Source: Taxillus chinensis (taxonomy: Eukaryota; Streptophyta; Magnoliopsida; Santalales; Loranthaceae). From it: a DNA stretch of 64,000 bases. A model generated the notes under the pieces. The model was not told where the DNA came from, searched no databases, and saw only the letters and a program-made list of their open reading frames with translations. The stretch is taken from NCBI GenBank assembly GCA_023512835.1, contig CM042088.1, forward strand, positions 42,370,271 through 42,434,270, written 5' to 3'. Shown one piece after another: positions 26,262 to 37,309 of this stretch. How positions within the stretch are numbered: the stretch's first letter is position 1; each line of letters opens with the position of its first letter. The translations under genes and the position numbers were made by a program.

Positions 26262-26384
26262 ATGGAGAATAATGGGTGTCCTGGGTATCATGGTATTGAA
26301 CAAGATCTTGAACTTAAGAGGGCAGAAGCAAACAAGATCGGTTATCCTATCTTGATAAAGCCAAGTCACGGAGGTGGGGGAAAG
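26262..26384 (+). pseudogene. Methylcrotonoyl-CoA carboxylase alpha (biotin carboxylase) exon fragment
   Basis: The frame contains [32 protein letters not shown] and then a GT splice donor. The glycine-rich ATP-grasp loop HGGGGK and the preceding PGYHG segment are characteristic of biotin carboxylase subunits and closest to plant mitochondrial MCC alpha. Only this one exon is present; no neighbouring MCC exon exists, so it is a captured or duplicated piece, not a gene. Confidence 0.7.
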
Positions 26385-27070
26385 GTGTGTTCTTCATGTG
26401 CTCCCTCCAATTATTTGTTTGATACCATCAAACATAGCTTGCCTTTCCTAGGATTATTTATTGTGCATTTATTAAAAGCAATACCCATAAATTGTGCATC
26501 TGTTGTTTAACATGCCATGTGTTTACCATAGGTTGTCATGTGTTTAGTCAATGGAAGTTAGCTTTGCTACTTACCGATGGTGACCATGGTTGTTAGCTTT
26601 GCAACACACTACAAATGTTTTTCAAGAGTTATACTCATGATTTTTATTGTAACAACTAATGGACAATTTTTTTCCCATTATTCATGTTCAGTTATGATAT
26701 GTTGTCATTGAGCGTGTGTGCTGAACTTATGTTCCTTGGGCTTAAGAGAAAAATGTGTAAGTATAGCATGTTTGGGTTTTTCATTATCTATCATTAAATG
26801 GTTTTGGAAACTCATTTTATTCAGCCAAATATTTTACTTTTGTGGGTGTTTCAAACTCTGTTATGGATTACAAGATTTCAAGAAATGCTTGTTACTTCTT
26901 ATTACTTCTTATCATCTGGCAATACAAACACTGTTACAAATTGGCAGAATTTATAAACAGGCAATTAATTCTTGTGAGTTGTTGTTCCTTGTGGCCTGTT
27001 TGGACACATTTGCATTGTTGCGAAATATGATGACTGCATGGTTTGGGTGGCACTAGGCTGATAGTTCTGC

Positions 27071-27840
27071 AACTTCATGGCCTGTTTTTTTCCTGTTTCC
27101 TGTGTTTCCTGCCTGCCTGCCTGTTTTTGGCCTGCCTGTTTGTTTTTTTCCTGTGTTTTCCTGCCTGTGTTTTTTTGCCTGTTTGCTTTTCCATCTCTGG
27201 GAGCCGACATGCTGCTGGGTCTTCTTTTCCTTCTGGTTTTTTATTTTTGTACTGGCAGCAATTGCTTCTTCTCGGTTGACAGGAGATGGGGGGTGATCTG
27301 TAATTTCATTTTCTTCTTTCCTCAATACTTCTCCAGTCCTTTTTTTAATGTTTCTGGAGTTGTTCTGGCACCACAGCAGGATGCTTTATTTCTACTAACT
27401 TCTATTTATTTCTACCTGTTTAGGGGTCACGGCAGTCTCTTTTACTGGGACAGGTCATTTATCATTTATCTCCCACAGGCAGATAAAGTGTTGGAGTATC
27501 TGATGGATATTAGTTGCTGTTACTGCTGCTCCACATGCAACTACTGTTTCAGTCTGCTCCAGCTGCACTAGGAGAAGGACGAACCGTGCTTTTTTGTCTT
27601 GCAATCTCTCACCCTACTATAGCGGCTGCTCCTCTTTGTAATGATGCTGTGACTTCCCAGAGGTTCTCAGGCCATCTACTTAAAGTTTTCTGATGGAGCC
27701 AGTATTCTTATTTACAATTTGGTTTATCTTTTTGATTAATCAAATGTAATGATCAATAAATCCTTTGCTGTATTTTTTTTATCTATATTCTCGTTGTAAT
27801 CATTTCCAAAAAAAAAAAAAAAACTTTATGGCCTGTTTTT
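27071..27840 (+). mobile_element. Poly-A retroposon with 19-bp target-site duplication
   Basis: The insert 27090-27821 ends in a run of about 15 A (27807-27823) and contains AATAAA about 65 bases before the tail. It is flanked by AACTTCATGGCCTGTTTTT (27071-27089) and the same sequence with one C/T change (27822-27840). Poly-A plus a long direct repeat is the mark of LINE-mediated retrotransposition. The body is T/C-rich, starting with CCTGCCTG-type low complexity, and has no recognisable ORF; it could be a SINE-like element or a processed transcript copy. Frames rich in Cys and Phe here are composition artefacts. Confidence 0.85.
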
Positions 27841-28112
27841 ACAACTAATGTTTCCTTGCACCCCTTTCAGGCCGGCACGGCAGAAGAAGAGCATGACAAA
27901 ACAGAATAAAGTAGTATGTTCCCTCTTTATTTTGTCATTCTTGTCAATGTTATATTTCACGGTCAAGAGTTTTAGAGTCTATGTGAATGATGTTTATGCA
28001 TATGTTTACCGATTTAATGATTGCACTTTTAATTGGATGGAACAATATAATCAGCTTCATTCATTATTGTGTACCTTCATTCAATTTTAAAAAAATAATA
28101 TTTGTAACTGGT

Positions 28113-28683
28113 GTTGCGTTCTCGTTGCATCTCCGGCTGATGTAGCAATTATCATGTCAGCAAAAATACTTAAAACTTAATGCGCAGTGCATCACATTTG
28201 AGATAGAGAAAAAGAGATCGGGAAAGGTAGGAAGGAGACTCGAACGGTGTACCTGGATAGGAGAAAGAAGAACATGGTATAAAATTTGAATTTAGAGGCG
28301 AAAGAGTGCGTTTTTTTGAAAATTTGACAGCGGCAAACCCCATATGGAGGTTTGTAACTCGTACGTCTCGTTGATACTTACAAATAAAAAAATAGGCTTA
28401 AATAAGATCATTGTGTGTAAAGTTATGGTCGTTTGAAGTTTTCATCAGAAATTACAGTTGACGAAACCCATAAATCCTTAGATCTGGCCATGGGAGAGAT
28501 GATCGAGTTCCTGCTCGAGGCTTGCTCGAAGCTCGAGACTTGTTTCAGTCTCTGCTCGAGCATGCCTTGAGTATAGGCTCGAGGAGGAGCTCGAGTAATG
28601 ATTCGGGAGCGCACTAAATCGTAAAAAAAAAACTGCTGATGTGGCTTATTTTACATCAGTCGAGGACACAAAGATGTCGCAAC
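28113..28683. mobile_element. Small inverted-repeat element with CTCGAG clusters (copy 1)
   Basis: The ends are imperfect inverted repeats of about 60 bp: GTTGCG... then CTGATGTAG and GTCAGCA on the left, mirrored by TGCTGATGTGG, TTACATCAGT and CGCAAC on the right. Near 28500-28600 the palindrome CTCGAG or GCTCGAG occurs about six times. There is no ORF. A partial reverse-orientation relative lies at 31973-32423. Confidence 0.6.
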
Positions 28684-29001
28684 GTTAGTTGTATCTAGCA
28701 CTGCTTTTCAATTTAAGCAATCAGATGATTTTCAATTGCTTAAAGTATTTATTTATTTATTTTTTATATTTTTACCTACCCATTTTTCAAGAGAAAAATC
28801 CTATAAGGGACGGTAACAGTATGCGGCCGATTAAGTCTCTCCTTGCCCACCCTGCTCTAGGACGGGATACCTCGCCTATACATGAGCGGGGTACGAATTT
28901 AAAACTTTACTATCCGCTTAAGCGGAGACAGGGTGCAGTAATAGATAGACCTTGTCTCCGCTTGGGTGGGTATCACCCCTAGCCTATACATGTAGTCCAA
29001 C

Positions 29002-29230
29002 TCTGGCTCCTTCCTCGTCCACACTCATGAAGAGCAATAACACAATTACAGCAGCAAGACAATACAGTAACACCAATACACCATAGCAGAAGAGCAATAA
29101 GAAATGTAAACAGATGATTTTGAAAAATTTAAGGGGAATTCCAGTAACGTGCACCGTCAAGATTCGTGAATCACATCCAAGCGAAGCAGCCCAAAACCAG
29201 CACAACGGGAGGGCGTCGTGGGGATGGGAG
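29002..29230. repeat. Duplicated segment, right part (copy 1)
   Basis: Starting at TGGCTCCTTCCTCGTCCACAC it matches 31201-31425 in the same orientation. GC-richer than its surroundings, with frames on minus but no recognised protein. Confidence 0.75.
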
Positions 29231-29700
29231 AGGGAGGACGGTGTGGATGGAGGGATGAGGATAGGCTAAGTTTTTTTTAAAATTTTATTTATAAAAAATT
29301 GTAATATAACTAATAAGATTATTTTTATCATCTAAATTTCTACAATACTTTTATTTTTAATTTATCAAATACTTATCACTTTCTTTTAAATTTTAAAGTA
29401 CTTTTAAAATCATATTTTATTAAACATTCACATGCTTATTGTCAGAATAAATTATTTTTTTAACACAACTAAAAGTAATTTCTTTTAAAAGTACATCATT
29501 ATCAAATTAAGCCATAGAATCAAATGTAAATGCTCTCAGAAAGAGGTAGTAGGTTGTTTTTTTACTAATTTTTAAATCGTACAATTCTGAAAAGGGCAAT
29601 CAAATTTATATGGCAGCTAATGTGTTATGATTGGCACACGTGCTAAATTAACTTAAAATTTATGCTACTTATAATTTCTATTGAATAATTATATATAGCC
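29231..29700. other. AT-rich intergenic DNA
   Basis: No gene seen. Joins the promoter of the truncated protease copy. Confidence 0.5.
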
Positions 29701-29807
29701 AATAAACGATCCTTTAAATTCATGCAAATTAACTTTGGATTGAGCTAGTTTGGGTAAAAAAAGATTGTAGGCCTTGTTTTTAACCGACATATTTGAATGG
29801 AGTGGAG

Positions 29808-30161
29808 GATAGACATGTATGACTTGGGTGGTGGGGAAAAAAAATATACTTTTTTGCTGACTCGCATAGTCGTCACACGACCTAATGTGAGGGAAAATAA
29901 ATAGATTAAAAAAAAAAAGTTGACCTATCGGGGGGAGACCCCTCTACAAATACGAGGATCCCAAATAACATTAACCAATAGTCAGGCAATAGGTGAATCA
30001 GGGTCATGGATCCGTCTTTCATTTCCTCAACTCGTCGTCTAGCCATCTTCCTCTTTTGTTCTCTTATTCACAGCTGCCATTGTGAATGATGCTGATGTTG
30101 GGTCTTACGTTGTTGCCGTCAGCTCTCTACCGCCGGAAGAGAGATGTGCGTGCAATGACAC
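29808..30161 (+). pseudogene. Truncated third copy of protease promoter and exon 1
   Basis: 29808-30005 is promoter-homologous to the two full genes. From ATG 30006 the first exon matches but lacks about 55 bases after the signal-peptide core (TTCTCTTATT is followed directly by CACAGCTGCC), and homology ends at GCAATGACAC (30161), where the exon should continue to its donor. No exon 2 follows. It is a non-functional remnant of the tandem family. Confidence 0.85.
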
Positions 30162-30280
30162 GCAAGACGCTAGCTGGATGGCTAGGCCATAGGACAATTT
30201 TGTAATTTTCTTTTTACTGTATAATTCCATACATTTTCACGTGAGAAAATGAGATTCTTTCATCCTTTTCTATAGTATTT

Positions 30281-31116
30281 AAGCAGATGAGTCCGAATCC
30301 TCAATGGTGATATTGTCTATGTATTTGATACGGTGAAAAAAACGATGACGTTTTGTTATTTTAAAATATATAAACAAAAGTAAAAGCAAGAAATGAAACC
30401 ACGCGTAGCTCCCTGTCTCTCTCGATCTCCCTGATGCAGCCTGTCACCCCCATCGTCCCCGCCAGTAACGACACAGCTAAAGTAGTGCCAGCCCAGAGCC
30501 ATTGAACATATAATTTTCTCTAACAACCATAGACAAATCTCTTCTCCAACCACCATGAATAAATTAATTAATTAATTACTCACATATGAGATTTTTCCCG
30601 TATTTGTTGCACCTTCCTTCCCTTCCGATGTGAAGCAACAGTTGCTCTTCTCAAGTGGAGGGTCACCCTAGACACCCACAACCAGACTGCTATGTCCTTC
30701 CGAGCTGCTATAATGAACCCCTGTGTCGTCAACTGGACCGGAATTGCCTGGCTACTGCAACCAACTCCTTCGGATATGGGGAAAGTGTGGGTGGATCTGG
30801 GCTGGCGCTGCTTCAGCTGCAACTGCACCCTTACTAGACGGTGGAGACATCGACATAACATTAGGAACGACATCATAGCCGGCCGCAGAGGGCTACAACC
30901 AAGAGGGAGGAGACTTAGCTGACAGAGATTCAATGGAGTGGGCTGCATTAAGGGGATCGAGGGAGAGGGGGGCACTGGCACACGTTTGATCTCTCTCTCT
31001 CTCTCTCTCTTTTTTTTTTTTTTTGTTTATTTTAAAATTACAAAACGTCACCGTTTTTTCCTACCGTATCAAAAACATAGACAATATCATCGATGAGGAT
31101 CCGCACTCCAAGCAGA
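30281..31116. mobile_element. Pack-MULE-like element with about 85-bp terminal inverted repeats
   Basis: Element 30288-31109. The left end (GAGTCCGAATCCTCA..., GATATTGTCTATG, TTTGATACGGT, GACGTTTTGT, ATTTTAAAAT) is mirrored at the right end over about 85 bases. AAGCAGA flanks both sides (30281-30287 and 31110-31116), consistent with an 8-9-bp Mutator-type target duplication. The interior (30395-30990) is GC-rich and gene-like but unidentified; no transposase. It sits directly after the truncated protease exon. Confidence 0.72.
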
Positions 31117-31146
31117 GGGTAATAGAGTGATTTTCATGAACATAAC

Positions 31147-31440
31147 TCTAACTCCATACAATATATTTTTTATATTTTCAATTATTAAAATTTCATTTGT
31201 TGGCTCCTTCCTCGTCCACACTCATGAAAAGCAATAACACACAATTACAGCAGCAGGGCAATCAACAGAGTAGCACCAATAGCAATTAACAAATGCCCAC
31301 AACAGAATTTAGAAACAAGAAATGTAAACCAGTGGTGTTGGAAAATTTCAGAGGAATTCCAGTAACATGCACCGTCAAGACCCGTGAAGAATGTCCAAGC
31401 GAAGCAGCCCAAAACCAGCACAACAAGAGGGTGCGAGTGC
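31147..31440. repeat. Duplicated segment, uninterrupted copy 2
   Basis: Homologous to 25809-25860 joined to 29002-29230. It continues to about 31650 as GC-rich DNA, with a minus frame starting MASQSRAAASCLPSSHLNSG near 31540 that could be a decayed first exon of an unidentified gene. Confidence 0.72.
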
Positions 31441-31972
31441 GTCGGGGAAAAGGATAGATCCGAAGCGGTGGATCGAAGGCACAGCCCGAGTTCAGATGAG
31501 ACGAAGGTAGGCAAGATGCCGCCGCCCTCGACTGGCTAGCCATGCCGCAGCCGCACAATGGAGCACCGGAGAAGACGACGGGAAATCGCCCATTGACCCA
31601 ATTTCAGTCGGAATTCCAGCGTCCGTCTATTGTCCAGCTTCCCCTTGGTCTGCTATATATATCATGGTGATTGGACTATCACAGTCTAGGATGACCAGTT
31701 TTATGGGGAAGGGGAGGGATCAAGAGGCTATGGTTTGGCGTAGATGATTTGAGGCGGCGAGGAGGTGGTCCGCCAATGGGCTGGCTGGACCTGATCAGGA
31801 AGGTGACGCGGCTGATTATGGCGAGTTCTCAAGGGAAAGGAGGAGAGATGGCAAGAAAAGACAAGACTAATGCTTGGAGGCCGGATCTGAGGGAGGGAGA
31901 GGGAGATAGATAAATAGTGCAGTGGTTGTTTTTGTTTCAATTTCGTATTATATATATATAGCAGAGTTCATG
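31441..31972. other. GC-rich to AT-rich intergenic DNA, no recognised gene
   Basis: Gene-like composition to about 31880, but frames on both strands are short and unrecognised. Confidence 0.4.
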
Positions 31973-32423
31973 ATTCGGTGCGCTCCCGAATCATCACTCG
32001 AGCCCTGCTCAACTCCTATTCGAGGCTTGCTCAAGCCCTGTTCGATGGGTGCTCGAGCTTGAGGCTCGAGCAGGAACTCGAACAAGCCTCGATTATCTCT
32101 ATCACGGTCAAATTTATGAGTTTCTGAGTTATGTAAACTATAATTTCCAATGAAAACTTCAAACGGACATAACTTTAAGCACAATGATCCGATTTAAGTT
32201 TAATTTTTTTAAATTTGTAGGCATCAACGAGAGTTATAACGTTCAAACCTCTATAGGAGGTTTCCCGCTCTCAAATTTCAAAAAAAATATCCTCTTTCGT
32301 CTCCAAATCTAGATTTTATGTTGTATTCTATCTTTTTCTGTCCAGATACATATTGGGCATAGTCAATTTTAGGCCCCTCCCTATCTCTCCTGTTCTCTTT
32401 TTCTCTATCTCATATGTAATTTT
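31973..32423 (-). mobile_element. CTCGAG-rich element, inverted partial copy 2
   Basis: Reverse-complement relative of 28200-28620: shared GATTCGGxxGCGCTCCCGAAT, CTCGAG clusters, an ACTTCAAACGGACATAACTT block and CTCTATCTCATATG. The outer inverted repeats are missing or diverged, so the copy is incomplete. Confidence 0.6.
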
Positions 32424-32782
32424 GTGAGACTCCTTTCACCCTCAAATACATGTTGGGCTCCTTCTTTTTTTTTTTTTTTTTGGGATCTAGTCGCATTTGG
32501 TACCTGATAGTTGGTCACCCGGAGGTTTCCCATCTACGGCTTCATCTCTGGCCAGACACCCCAATTTTTATTTATGCTGATACCCACCCCAAATACATGT
32601 TGGGCTCCTTTCACCCTCAAATACATGTTGGGCGTAGTCAATTTTATATTAAAAAAAAATCAGCAACCCGGTAAGTCTGTTTTTCTGCATCTGTTATGTT
32701 TTGCTGAGAAAGCTGTCTTTCAGAAATAGTACCAGAACAGTTACACTAACCTGTCTTCCTGGTGTTCTTGCCATGGACTCAC
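32424..32782. repeat. Short direct repeats around TACATGTTGGGC
   Basis: CTCCTTTCACCCTCAAATAC followed by ATGTTGGGC occurs at about 32430-32460 and 32606-32633, with related pieces at 32345 and 32590. No gene. Confidence 0.55.
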
Positions 32783-34564
32783 CTCAAAAACTGCAGGTCT
32801 CGCATCAAAACCATGAGCGATGCTATTCACAACTCTGATTCCAGTTCCAACAGCTACATTTTCAGCAGTGTCTGCATCACTCTGGACTACCTTTCCTCTT
32901 TGAATGGATTGGTTCATAGCAGCAGCATCTGAGCTTCCGCTTCTATTACCACCGGGAGTACTTTCTATTTGTGCATCATCCTACCAAGTAATATCCATTT
33001 CAGATTTTAGATAACCCAAAGCTTCAAATTTCAGCATCAAGCTAAACCAGAGAGAACAATGTAAAGTCATATGTACGTATCATTATTTGTCAAAACTGAC
33101 TCATAGAAATTTATAGTAACTATTTAAAAAACAAATCGTGGCTCATTTGAGATTTTGGGTACATTTAGTCAAACGAAAACAAGAGATTTATCCATCTTTT
33201 CTTTTTGTGATATTTTCTCCTTACATCCTTCATAATCTTTTGGTTGTTTGGCAGCCCAAAAAACATCCATGCGGAAAAAAAAAGTTGAACTTACACAAAT
33301 ACAAAGTACAAACAAAAAAATAAATACAAAAATGAAGGATTCATCTTGCTTAGCAAAAGAACATATTCATTAAAGTTCAAATCATTTGACTAAGAAACAT
33401 ATGGCTATATAATCAAATAGTTCAAATAGTGAAGGAAACATTAATCGCCTAACTATAAAATATGATTTTTTACATGGTCTAATTATACTCAAACTCAACT
33501 TTGATCACGGAGGCAATTTATCAGCTCTTTACATATATAGCAAAAAAAAAAAGGTATCAAATGAGGGAAATGAAATGTGTAACTGATTTAAATGAGACAA
33601 CATTAAACGATAAGATATAAAATAGTAGCACCTTGTTATCAGTTGATCATAAATAGTTTAATAGTATTTTCAGAAAATTGCAATTCTTTGCAACAAGCAC
33701 ACCACTAGATCAACTGTAAATGTTGTGGACTGAAGAGAGAATAATGTATACATTTATTAGAATAATTGTTGTTATACATTGAATAAATCTAGAAACATAA
33801 CGAAAACTTCAAATTGAACCCCATAATCTATGTAAGTATTCATGGACTTGTAACCTATCATAACTGAATGTAGAAACTAGAAAGTACCTATAGCTGTGTG
33901 CTGATTTACACACGACCATGAGCAGATGTGTGCATGTATAATGAGTTGTGTAACTTGTTTGTTTGGGTTTGATATAAATCAATATATTGGGCTAATAATT
34001 TCATCATTTAAAACAATAAATGGGTTTGAGTTTGCTTCTTTTTTTCTTCTTTTGGGTGGGGAGGAGCTTTGTGTTTGCGGGAGACACCATATATAAGATT
34101 GGAGCCTTATTGTAAGCTTCGTTGTGGTGATGAATATTTTGACGATAAAAAGATTAGGCTAAACCACAATAATACCACATACACACACACACTCACATAC
34201 ATGGGCACAGAAAACAACAACAAAAATGCACTTAATAATAATTTTTGAAAAAAAAAACAATAAGGGAGGAGGAGGGCATAAGAGCTGAACCTGGCCAGGA
34301 TGGGTGCCATCCAGCTCCTTGAGAGTGACACAGTACTCGTGCATCACCCAGCAAGTCCAAGAACCCTTGGAAGCTCTCCCCGTGTAGAACACCAGAGTCT
34401 TCTTCATCCCAGTCTGCCTCTTCCCAGACTTCATCTTCCGATCTTTGCATGTGGCTTTCCAGAACCCCGCTTTTGTCGCTTTGTTCTGCCTCAAAGTCTC
34501 AGACCATTCGGGGGTACTTCCGATCCTGCTGCGGGCAGAAGAAAAACCACTCCGGATCACTCGA
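32783..34564 (-). pseudogene. NAC-domain transcription factor pseudogene
   Basis: Exon at 34564-34291: [13 protein letters not shown], then frame-breaking bases, then [32 protein letters not shown] and WVMHEYC, i.e. NAC subdomains C and D, ending ELDGTHPGQ at a GT donor. A degraded next exon near 33330-33365 retains YVL...KQDES with an internal deletion. An open 66-codon exon at 32980-32783 (GT/AG borders, phase 0) has a GTGIRV string like NAC C-terminal regions of the membrane-tethered/TIP-like group. Exon 1 with the LPPGFRF start (subdomains A and B) is absent. A CACGTG-rich repeat lies where it would be expected. Frame breaks and missing exons argue against function. Assignment of the 66-codon exon is less sure. 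Confidence 0.78.
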
Positions 34565-34670
34565 CTGCATGACAGATTTACCTAATTACACGCACACAAT
34601 TTTTGAAACAAGTATCCGAAATTGCCGAAATTTTTGCAGCTTGATCACCACCTGCAAATCCGGACTCCGT

Positions 34671-34785
34671 GGCGCAGACCCAACCATCGTCAATCGGTAA
34701 GAACAAGAAGTCCGCGCCAGAGTCACGTGTTGCACGTGAGTAACTCCCCGCAGTCAACGTCGTAATGTGTATTGCCTGATTCATG
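34671..34785. repeat. CACGTG-containing dispersed repeat, copy 1
   Basis: Shares GGTAAGAACAAGAAGTCCGC, TCACGTGTTGCACG and GCAGTCAACGTCGTAATGTG with 49938-50040, same orientation. CACGTG is a G-box core. Confidence 0.75.
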
Positions 34786-36000
34786 TCTTCATGTGTTCAT
34801 GCATTGTGAGAGGGATCGAGGATTGTTTTTTAAAGGTGTCGATTTATGTTTGGTTTAAAGGTGTCGATTTAGGACGCGACTCAAAAGTACTTTTATTTAT
34901 TTTAATTTTTAAATATTTATAATTAAATTTTTTTCAAACTTTAACAGTTAAATGATCACAAATTTTATATGAATATTTAATAATAATTTTTGAAACAAAT
35001 GATAAAAAGATATTAAAATTATAAAAATTCGCACGGTATGGACTTTTGTCATTGCCACAGCAAAAACTTTTTAAAATATAATAAGATTAAAAAATTAAAA
35101 AATTATTTTTATATTTTAGGCTCAAAATAAAAATAATATTTTATTATTTTTAATTTTTATACTTGAAAAACAAACAGATATTTAAAAGTTCATATAGTGC
35201 CTTCCCTTCCAGCATCTCGTTATCCATCTCATCAAGTTATTTCTTATGAACTCAGATCTGCTTCTTCAGTCCTGAACTTCACAAGTTTGCTACATTGATG
35301 ATAAGTCTCCCATATGTCCTGTTACGTTTCTTATCTAGGGCCTAGGGGTGAACCTTCTTGAACATTTGAGACCAACTGCTCTTCCCGCTTCTCATTAGTG
35401 ATTAAATGTAATAAATAGTAACTGGCATGTGAATAGTTAAGTGTTTATAGTTGCTACTTGCTATAATATTTGGGGTGTACAAGTATAAGCATTTTTCCAG
35501 AATAATGATAGAAAAAAGTAGAGAGTTTAGCCCTTCAATTAATCTTTCATCATTACACTGATGCATTTGCAAGTAGAAGTGACCCTCATTAGCCAGAAAT
35601 CCTAACAAATGTCTACCATTGTTGGAATGTCTGATAACTGCTGCAATCTAACTTGAATTAAAGCAGGGAGCTCAAATCACCTAGTACATAGTTAACAGGC
35701 CTCAACCATAAGAATTTACTACAGGATCATACATGTCTAGAATTATTTAATAGAAATTATAAGTCTTAATCAGTAACGTTATATGCGTTCAATTATTAAC
35801 ATGTGACCTTTTAATTACATGTGTCACATAATAGATTATTACAAATACAATAATAATCTAACATTATGTAAGTCGCACTATACTGGAGCTAGTAACATCA
35901 TCAAACTGCCAATGACTCGATTAATGTCCTATATATAAGCCAATTATTCAATTCAAACACTTCTGGACTCGTGGAAAGTGTTTCTCATATTATTGCAGTA
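34786..36000. other. AT-rich intergenic DNA, no gene seen
   Basis: No recognisable coding region. Confidence 0.55.
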
Positions 36001-36004
36001 GCAA

Positions 36005-36345
36005 AAATGATAGCAAGTCAATCCGGCCCAGCCCCATTGGCTTTCATGCCTTCCCAGCTCCATCCGGTTCAGCTTCCCAAACATGGACAGAAGGACATTG
36101 TACGCGCGTGTGCATACTAGGCAGGCATGGCGATGCCGCCTTCATCTTCCTATACAGGTCCAAAGCCCTGCCCACATCCTTCTTCCCATTATACTCCTTA
36201 AACAAGCAATTGTAGGTCGCGGAAGCGGGGCTGACCCCATTGCTCTCATCTCCCCTAGGAGGAGGGCAACCAGGCAGTCGGCATCCAGGGGAGGGAGGAG
36301 ACGTGAGAGAAGAAGATGGTCGGACCACAAACTACCAGGGAAGGG
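36005..36345 (-). pseudogene. Pentatricopeptide-repeat (PPR) gene fragment
   Basis: The minus strand reads GVSPASATYNCLFKEY, GRALDLYRKMK, PSMHT and, after a frameshift, YNVLLSMFGKLNRMELG: consecutive PPR-type helical repeats. GC-rich with abrupt borders in AT-rich DNA. At least two frame breaks, no start and no targeting sequence. PPR genes specify organelle RNA-binding proteins; this is a non-functional piece. Confidence 0.75.
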
Positions 36346-36436
36346 ATTCGGGTGATCTTGAAAATTTGTGAACTGTGAATTTGATGTTGGTTTCTTGGAT
36401 TTTCATCAACACCATTGAGCGAGCCAACATTAACTA

Positions 36437-36790
36437 ATTAGAATACTCCACAAATTAAAGAGCGCATTCATCACTTTTATTATTATTTTTTACAGATTCC
36501 TAATAAAGTCAAATTGAAGCAAATGGAAATAAATAAGCATGTTGATGTACGGTGATCCTCTATTTTGGGAGTAGGGAAACAAAATCGCATTGATTATTAA
36601 CTAAAAACAAAAATTAACTTATAATGGAACTTTGAAATGCCCCGGAAAATAACAAAAGTAATAAAGAGAGGGAGACCGGAGACGCGCCCGTGGTCCTCCA
36701 ACCGTGTGCCGTAATGGCCGGTTATATGGTGGAAGGTGGAAACAAGGTGTGTGTGGTGGTTGTTACTTGTTTTGCTTTTGCATTACATTT
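36437..36790. repeat. Duplicated flank block, related to 42570-42910
   Basis: Shared strings include AATGGAAATAAATAAGCATG, GATGTACGGTGA, TTGAAATGCCCCGG and AAAGAGAGGGAGACC. The beginning also matches 25318-25420. These blocks bracket the second protease gene. Confidence 0.8.
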
Positions 36791-37309
36791 TTATCATTAT
36801 AATAAAGAAACAATCTAAAGGATGAGAATATAATCGCATAATCAAAAAAAGTTTTATAGTTTAAAAAAACTAATAATTTATAGAAACAAAAAATAAATAA
36901 TAAGTCTTATTTAGGGATTTATTATTGATTTTGAATTTTTTTATAATTTATTAATATATATTTTTAGATATCTAAAATTTTGATTGGTTGTCATAAATGA
37001 AGGAGAGAAAGAAAAATAAAATAAGTAAATTATAAAATAAATGTAGACATAAATGAAAAATAAGATGTAGAATTTTTTTAAAAAAATAAATAAATTTTAA
37101 GAAATAAATATAATACTCATCAAAATAGGGATGAAGATATAGAACCAAATGTGAATGCGTGCTTGTTAAGACTTATAATTTTTATTAAATAATTATATAT
37201 AAAAAATAAACGATCCTTTAAAGTCATGCAAATTAACTTTGGACTGAGCTGGTTTGGGTAAAAAAAAAAATTGTAGACCTTGTTTTTAACCGACATATTT
37301 GAATAGAGT
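36791..37309. other. AT-rich intergenic DNA upstream of protease gene 2
   Basis: No gene. The last 120 bases begin the promoter-homologous block shared with 29700-29810. Confidence 0.55.

Larger units (their letters stand above)
25862..28981. mobile_element. hAT-like composite element carrying gene fragments
   Basis: The left end TAGGGGTGGGCAACGGG and the right end (GGGTATCACCCCTA) are inverted over the first 8 bases. Flanks GCTTA and GCCTA may be a worn target duplication. The direct paralogue at 31147-31230 lacks the whole interval. Inside are GC-rich gene-like sequence (25988-26254), a carboxylase exon fragment (26262-26384), a poly-A retroposon (27090-27821) and a separate inverted-repeat element (28113-28683). 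No transposase was recognised. The right end contains its own GC-rich inverted repeats. The class (hAT) is inferred from the TIR style only. Confidence 0.5.

Noticed and set aside
27043..27571. Cys/Phe-rich plus frames and Gln/Lys-rich minus frames resembling small secreted or basic proteins
   Set aside because: Produced by CCTG and TTTTC low-complexity sequence at the start of the poly-A retroposon.
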